A stretch of 9,484 nt of DNA from Candidatus Luteimonas excrementigallinarum (lineage in GTDB: Bacteria > Pseudomonadota > Gammaproteobacteria > Xanthomonadales > Xanthomonadaceae). Below the pieces are notes generated by a model, which had not been told where the DNA came from, ran no database searches, and saw only the letters and a list, made by a program, of their open reading frames with translations. Location: assembly GCA_019115725.1 (NCBI GenBank), contig DXCY01000221.1, forward strand, positions 1 to 9,484, written 5' to 3'. Numbering within the stretch: position 1 is the stretch's first letter; every line of letters starts with the position of its first letter. Of the stretch, positions 6,801 to 9,484 are shown piece by piece. Position numbers and translations under genes: made by a program.

Positions 6801-7997
6801 GAGGTCGATCGCGCTCACCAGGTCAGGCAGACCCTCGCCCGCGCTCTTCAGGTCATCCGCCGTCAGACCGAGATTGGTAACGGCCTGGGCGAAGCCTGAC
6901 TCGGAATCGGCCATCGCGGCGTCGATCACCGCATCACGCAGCCCGGGATTGTCGACCAGGTGCTGCAGCGCACCGGCTGCGTCACCCTGCACGAGGGCAC
7001 GCAGCACGTCCGGACCTGCTTCGGCCAGCGCTTCGGCTACGTCTGCGTCACCAAGAATGGCGGCCACCGGGCCATCGAGATGGCCGGCAATGCCCTGCAG
7101 TGCATCAGCCACCAGTTCCGGCGCCTGGTCCGCGGCATCGGCAAGCGCCAGTCCCGCCTGTTCCCAATTTCCGGTCGCGGCGTGCTGTGCTGCGCCGACC
7201 AGCGCCGGCAGGGCGTCACCTGCTTCCTTGAGCGTGGTGGCGTCCAACCCGAAGCTGGCCACCGCCTGGCTGAAATCCGAATCCGGATTGGCCAGCGCCG
7301 CGTCGATCAACGCGTCACGCAACCCGGTATCGGTGATTGCGGCCAGGGCGCCCTGGAAGTTGCCCTCAACCAGCTGGCCGATGGCATCGCCCCCGGCAGC
7401 CAGCAGCTGTCCGGATGCCTCCGGATCGGCCAGCACATCGCGCACTACCTGGGGCAGGTTCTCGATCTGCCCGCTGATCGTGGCCACGGCCTGGGTTGCC
7501 AGCTGTTCGGCATCGCTGCCGACCAGCGATGCCAGGGTGGTGATCGCCTCGCCGTAGTTGCCCTCGGCGGCCTGTCCTGCCGCGGCCTCCAGGGTTTCCA
7601 GAGTCTCCAGGGTGGCGTCTGCAACGTCGGCCGCACTGAGCCCCAAGTCCTGCAGGACCTGGTCGAACGCCGGATCGGCGGCCATGGCCGCGGCGGGATA
7701 ATCGGCCTGAACCTGGGCGTCGCCGAAGTTGTCCACCGCCTGGTCGATTGCGTTCCGACCGCCTTCGCCATCACCAAAGGCGGGACGCAGCTTTGCCAGG
7801 CCTTCGGCATCAAGGTTCTGGGCCAACCCGTTTGCGGCTTCCTGGCGTTCGGAGACCGAGAGCTCCTCGACTTCGGCGGCGTAGTCCTCCACCTGCTCCG
7901 GAGTCATCCCGTCAACGATGTCCCGCGCCTGCTCTTCCGGTAGCTCTGCCAGTTCCTTGGGCGGCGGCGGCGGGGGTGCAATCTCGTAGGGGTGCAT
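3879..7997 (-). CDS. Giant Ala-rich helical-repeat (solenoid) protein, 1372 residues, function unknown
   Basis: I do not recognise this protein. Start: the ATG at 7997 has AAGGA 6 nt upstream; in-frame ATGs at 8123, 8111 and 8048 lack an SD. Domains: residues 1-15 hold PPPPPP (8-13); ~15-115 is an acidic helical region (LPEEQARDIVDGMTPEQ and LDAEGLAKLRPAFG). About 117-1225 is ~17 tandem helical repeats of 62-70 residues, each centred on G-[D/N/E]-x-x-x-A-[LIV]-x-x-L at ~146, 212, 276, 338, 407, 469, 538, 601, 664, 733, 799, 862, 931, 998, 1062, 1130 and 1200. About 1225-1275 is a Gly/Pro/Phe-rich linker and helix, and 1285-1355 is hydrophobic (IPVIGPVVGVVDAG). There is no signal peptide, no Cys, only about 18 Lys, and Trp only at 278, 409, 540 and 735. 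The repeats resemble TPR-like hairpins (helix, G-N-W turn, helix ending AP), so I infer an alpha-solenoid protein-binding scaffold, perhaps secreted. It is the last gene of its strand, 177 bp after the MATE gene, with its own SD. Confidence 0.9.
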   Translation of the reverse strand: MHPYEIAPPPPPPKELAELPEEQARDIVDGMTPEQVEDYAAEVEELSVSERQEAANGLAQNLDAEGLAKLRPAFGDGEGGRNAIDQAVDNFGDAQVQADYPAAAMAADPAFDQVLQDLGLSAADVADATLETLETLEAAAGQAAEGNYGEAITTLASLVGSDAEQLATQAVATISGQIENLPQVVRDVLADPEASGQLLAAGGDAIGQLVEGNFQGALAAITDTGLRDALIDAALANPDSDFSQAVASFGLDATTLKEAGDALPALVGAAQHAATGNWEQAGLALADAADQAPELVADALQGIAGHLDGPVAAILGDADVAEALAEAGPDVLRALVQGDAAGALQHLVDNPGLRDAVIDAAMADSESGFAQAVTNLGLTADDLKSAGEGLPDLVSAIDLASTAQTQEEWQQAALALVDAAEHAPELVAKGIEALAEHLPAPLASIVGDEAVAQQLAEAGPDALRALVQGNPAEALQHLADNAGLRDAVIDAALADPESDFAQNVQALGLTAEDLKDAAGGLPDVMNALQLAATAESNEDWRQVALALADAAAHAPAVVAKGIEALAAELPEGLAQTVLGDPDVALQLAESSPDALRALLDGDAAGALATLAGDKELRDAVIDAATTDHQVATLMDEYGITADQLKQAGDAAPHLFSAVQSLAEGEVLAALDSLRAAGESAPDLVGSIGAAIYAQLDPEVQQSLESLGVNVETIEQAAAALPSLVDAANAIADGDWRGAVDAVLEAGQLAPDIATSMVQGLGESIPGDTLAGALLADEAVAGALAGDPELHQAIGELLDGRILEGASALLHNDAVRDAVLEVVAADTDVAAALEKVGLTSDDLLEAGAAAPHLLDAGVALAKGELENAMAALGAAADAAPALLEKAAGALYDALPEPLRDTFSELGLSRDELVQAGAALPHFYEAVRSATEGDFEGALQALAEGIGAAPDLVTKAILALGNRLPEDLGLLRSLITDEDLVSTLVGDSSVHESLRMLLEGDIPGGLQGLGDNEDLMTAVGNVLAQDEGLMARLEPLGITSAADIAKLGPTISNVFELADAVGSGDIRASIEALATFAAELPSGIREKMIDSVIGGLNLNPGLEALLGGVVDAMTNPEIAEAVGAAFAAFASGDPLEFIRKLGEAGTLISEQSPDLAISFLNALQFVPGPAGEFFSDPILNQGIVESGALGNFFEAVTLVASGDLAGAIGKLGDAIGSLISHGDPATIGPFDPLGMFGPEFGPYELPIGDQALDLIGRLVMQFVEAMPPQVKSFLQEQAGNAVASSGLQSIPVIGPVVGVVDAGVDLVNSISNGDSGLTIALNAADLAINAAGFFPPAQAALAPLRTLLGIAQGVNATVEFIGGISDFGEQFTGI
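4323..7649 (-). repeat. Coding tandem repeat: ~17 units of about 66 codons, two unit types
   Basis: Within the giant gene, type A units carry LGL-T-x-x-DL-x-x-AG-x-x-LP and then GNW-x-x-A-x-LAL-x-x-A-x-x-AP-x-LV. Type B units carry GD-x-x-VA-x-x-LAE-x-x-PDALRALVQG and then LRDAVIDAA. The LGL landmark of A units falls at residues 119, 250, 377, 508, 638, 707, 836, 905 and 1035, giving spacings of 131, 127, 131, 130, 69, 129, 69 and 130. Unit order is A-B four times, then A-A-B twice, then A and two degenerate B-like units. The best-conserved stretch, residues 226-615 (6153-7322), holds three consecutive B-boundary-to-B-boundary periods of 127, 131 and 132 residues. The last two are about 63% identical by my hand count. 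Confidence 0.85.
7959..7976 (-). other. Six consecutive proline codons near the start of the giant protein
   Basis: Codons 8-13 all encode proline (CCG/CCC-type). Runs of three or more prolines stall ribosomes and need elongation factor P. Placed this early, the run would slow entry into a long open frame and may limit expression, or serve as a flexible or binding N-terminal tail. Confidence 0.85.
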
Positions 7998-8003
7998 GGA
8001 AGA

Positions 8004-8008
8004 TCCTT
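8004..8008 (-). promoter_or_regulatory. Shine-Dalgarno AAGGA that decides the giant protein's start
   Basis: On the minus strand AAGGA lies 6 nt before the ATG at 7997. It selects this start over the longer in-frame alternatives reaching back to 8123, which would add 42 residues of unconserved-looking sequence. Confidence 0.75.
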
Positions 8009-8078
8009 GGCTTGCGCCTTCCCCGGAAGCTCGGAGAATCGTGGACATATCTTCGCCAACCGGCCAAAGCCGACCAAT

Positions 8079-8092
8079 TAGGGGCTGCCCTA
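8079..8092. repeat. Short inverted repeat upstream of the giant gene (possible operator)
   Basis: TAGGG and CCCTA flank a 4-nt spacer (GCTG on the plus strand) about 80 bp upstream of the giant gene's ATG. On the minus strand TTTACC lies about 16 nt before TAATTG, which overlaps one end of the repeat and is a weak sigma-70-like arrangement. A regulator site is possible but a 5-bp arm can arise by chance. Confidence 0.25.
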
Positions 8093-8134
8093 GGTGGGTA
8101 AACCCCGGCATGACGGGATCCACCGCGCGCCTGG

Positions 8135-8157
8135 AAAATGTGCTGCCGCCCGGCAGC
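8135..8157 (-). terminator. Probable intrinsic terminator of the MATE gene
   Basis: Read on the minus strand, GCTGCC-GGGC-GGCAGC (8142-8157) forms a 6-bp GC-rich hairpin with a 4-nt loop, followed by ACATTTT. It begins 17 bp past the MATE stop codon at 8175. The stem is short and the T run is only four, so efficiency is uncertain. If it works, the giant gene needs its own promoter in 7998-8134. Confidence 0.45.
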
Positions 8158-8174
8158 CGCTGCCATACGACCGC

Positions 8175-9484
8175 TCAGCCCCCGGCCGGGGCCTGCGCCT
8201 GGACGAACAGCCGCTTCCGCCGCCACCCGCCCCAGCGGTAGTAGGCTGCCGAGACCAGGCTGCTCACCAGGAAGCTCAGCCCGATGCCCAGTGCAATGCC
8301 GTCCGCGCCGCGCAGTCCGGCCAGCAGGTGCGCCAGCGGCACGCGCAGGATCCACAGCGAGATGATGTTGAGCACCAGCACCTGGAACATCGCGCCCGAG
8401 CCACGCACAACTCCGTTGAAGATGAAGTTGAGCCCGATGAAGGGATAGAACAGCGCGATCGTGCGCAGGTAACTGACGCCGAAGGCGACGCTGTCCGGAT
8501 CGCGGATAAACAGCCGCACCAGCGGCTCGGCCGCGAGTATCAGCACCCCCGCGATCGCGGCCATCGCCGCGAGGTTGCAGGCCACCCCGGTGCGGGTCAC
8601 CTGCCCCACCCGGTCCCAGCGCCCGGCACCGATGTTCTGCGCCGCCATCGCATTGACCGCCATGCCCAGCGCCACGCCCGGCAGCAGCACAATGCTGTCC
8701 AGCCGCTGGGCCACACCAAAGCCGGCCACCACGCCCTCGCCGAACGAGTTCACCAGCGACAGCACCACGGTCATGCCGGCATAGATCACGATCATCTGGA
8801 TGCCCGAGGGAATGCCGAGCTCCAATACCGCACGCACGTGCTCCCACCCGGGCATCCGCGGCCGCGGCGCGATCAGGCCGGGCCAGCGCCGGAGGTGGAA
8901 CAGGCTCCAGGCAAACGCACCGGCCTGGGCCAGCACCATGCCCCAGGCGGCGCCCGCCACGCCGAGGCCAAGCACAGCCACCGCCAGCGGCACCAGCGCC
9001 GCCGACAACAGCGTGGCCAGCAGCACGAACAGCAGCGGGGTCCGGCTGTCGCCAAAGGCGCGCAGCATGCTGCCGACGAAGTTGTAGCCCACCAGGGCCA
9101 CGGTGCCGACCAGGTTCACCCGCAGGTACGCGCGGGCGTCGTCGAGCACTGCGTCGGGCGTGTTGAGCAGCACCAGCAGCGGCTCGGCATACGCATAGCC
9201 CACCACCGCCACCAGCACCGACAGCGCGCCCAGCAGCAGCACGAAGGCGCCCAGCGCGGCGTCGATGCCATCACGGTCATTGGCGCCGCGCAGCTGGGCG
9301 AAGATCGTCAGGGTGGCGTTATTGAGCCCGAGCACGAAGGCCAGCACCACGTGCAGCACGGTCATCGCAATGATCACCGCCGCAAACGCGTTGGCCCCCA
9401 GCAGGTTGCCCACCCACAGCCCGTTGATCAGCGTCATCGATGCCTGCAGCAGGTTCGCCGCCAGGATGGGCAGCGAGAATGAAA
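8175..9484 (-). CDS. MATE-family multidrug/sodium efflux transporter, N-terminus cut by the window edge
   Basis: The frame stays open to the right edge; before the ATG at 9435-9437 it reads SFSLPILAANLLQAS, the usual first helix of MATE proteins. That ATG is therefore internal, and only about 15-25 residues are missing from a family length near 450. Numbering from that Met, the two pseudo-symmetric MatE lobes are visible: AQLRGAND (47-54) in the N-lobe matches AQNIGAGRWDRV (266-277) in the C-lobe, and LRAFGDSRTP (125-134) matches VRGSGAMFQ (344-352). About 12 membrane helices are expected. The tail is basic and cytoplasmic (RWGGWRRKR). MATE proteins sit in the inner membrane and export cationic drugs or metabolites against Na+ or H+. 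The substrate is unknown here. The gene is on the same strand as and upstream of the giant gene, but 177 bp and a hairpin separate them. Confidence 0.93.
   Translation of the reverse strand, partial: SFSLPILAANLLQASMTLINGLWVGNLLGANAFAAVIIAMTVLHVVLAFVLGLNNATLTIFAQLRGANDRDGIDAALGAFVLLLGALSVLVAVVGYAYAEPLLVLLNTPDAVLDDARAYLRVNLVGTVALVGYNFVGSMLRAFGDSRTPLLFVLLATLLSAALVPLAVAVLGLGVAGAAWGMVLAQAGAFAWSLFHLRRWPGLIAPRPRMPGWEHVRAVLELGIPSGIQMIVIYAGMTVVLSLVNSFGEGVVAGFGVAQRLDSIVLLPGVALGMAVNAMAAQNIGAGRWDRVGQVTRTGVACNLAAMAAIAGVLILAAEPLVRLFIRDPDSVAFGVSYLRTIALFYPFIGLNFIFNGVVRGSGAMFQVLVLNIISLWILRVPLAHLLAGLRGADGIALGIGLSFLVSSLVSAAYYRWGGWRRKRLFVQAQAPAGG

Noticed and set aside
5238..6899. Open frame of 553 codons on the plus strand across the giant gene, with others at 3843-5039, 6157-7557 and 6960-7943
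   Set aside because: They lie opposite a frame with a strong SD and a regular protein repeat. Their products are Arg/Gln/Gly- or Ser/Ala-rich with no domain; they are shadows of repetitive GC-rich coding sequence.
7998..8123. Longer start for the giant protein at 8123
   Set aside because: It has no SD and would add 42 residues without family-like character; AAGGA at 8004-8008 clearly serves the ATG at 7997.
8094..9482. Open frame of 462 codons on the plus strand opposite the MATE gene
   Set aside because: The product is His/Gln/Arg-rich low complexity, while the minus strand encodes a complete set of MATE motifs.

Overview
The window is GC-rich and densely coded. It looks like the chromosome of a gammaproteobacterium of the Xanthomonadaceae type (Stenotrophomonas, Xanthomonas, Lysobacter and relatives). 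The basis is base composition, alanine- and arginine-rich proteins, short intergenic gaps and the gene families present. This placement is an inference and no rRNA or marker gene confirms it. I see no tRNA, rRNA, CRISPR array, insertion sequence or attachment site. LAYOUT: (1) 1-2098, plus strand: the end of an SMC/YhaN-like ATPase gene, then a YahK-type zinc aldehyde reductase, then a half-size EamA/DMT transporter. Gaps are 46 and 25 bp, each with a good Shine-Dalgarno (SD), so this may be one transcript. (2) 2132-3174, minus strand: a two-gene unit of an Ala-rich lipoprotein followed by a leaderless paralogue of its C-terminal domain. The second gene's SD abuts the stop codon of the first. 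(3) 3175-3311: divergent intergenic region with a good -10 box facing right. (4) 3312-3824, plus strand: an unrecognised 170-residue protein. (5) 3845-3871: perfect 11-bp hairpin between convergent genes. (6) 3879-7997, minus strand: a 1372-residue protein I do not recognise, built from about 17 tandem helical repeats of about 66 residues. (7) 8175-9484, minus strand: a MATE-family efflux transporter that runs off the right edge. HOW IT FITS: apart from the possible rightward operon and the leftward lipoprotein pair, the genes do not form an obvious pathway. The clear item of interest is the giant repeat protein. It has no Cys, is very acidic and Ala-rich, has no Sec signal, carries six prolines near its start, and ends in a hydrophobic Gly/Pro-punctuated region. 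Its repeats are of two kinds in the order ABABABAB-AAB-AAB-A plus two degenerate units. It may be a secreted or surface alpha-solenoid scaffold or effector, but nothing in the window identifies a secretion system or an immunity gene. Long open frames on the plus strand across this gene are shadows of its repetitive coding sequence.
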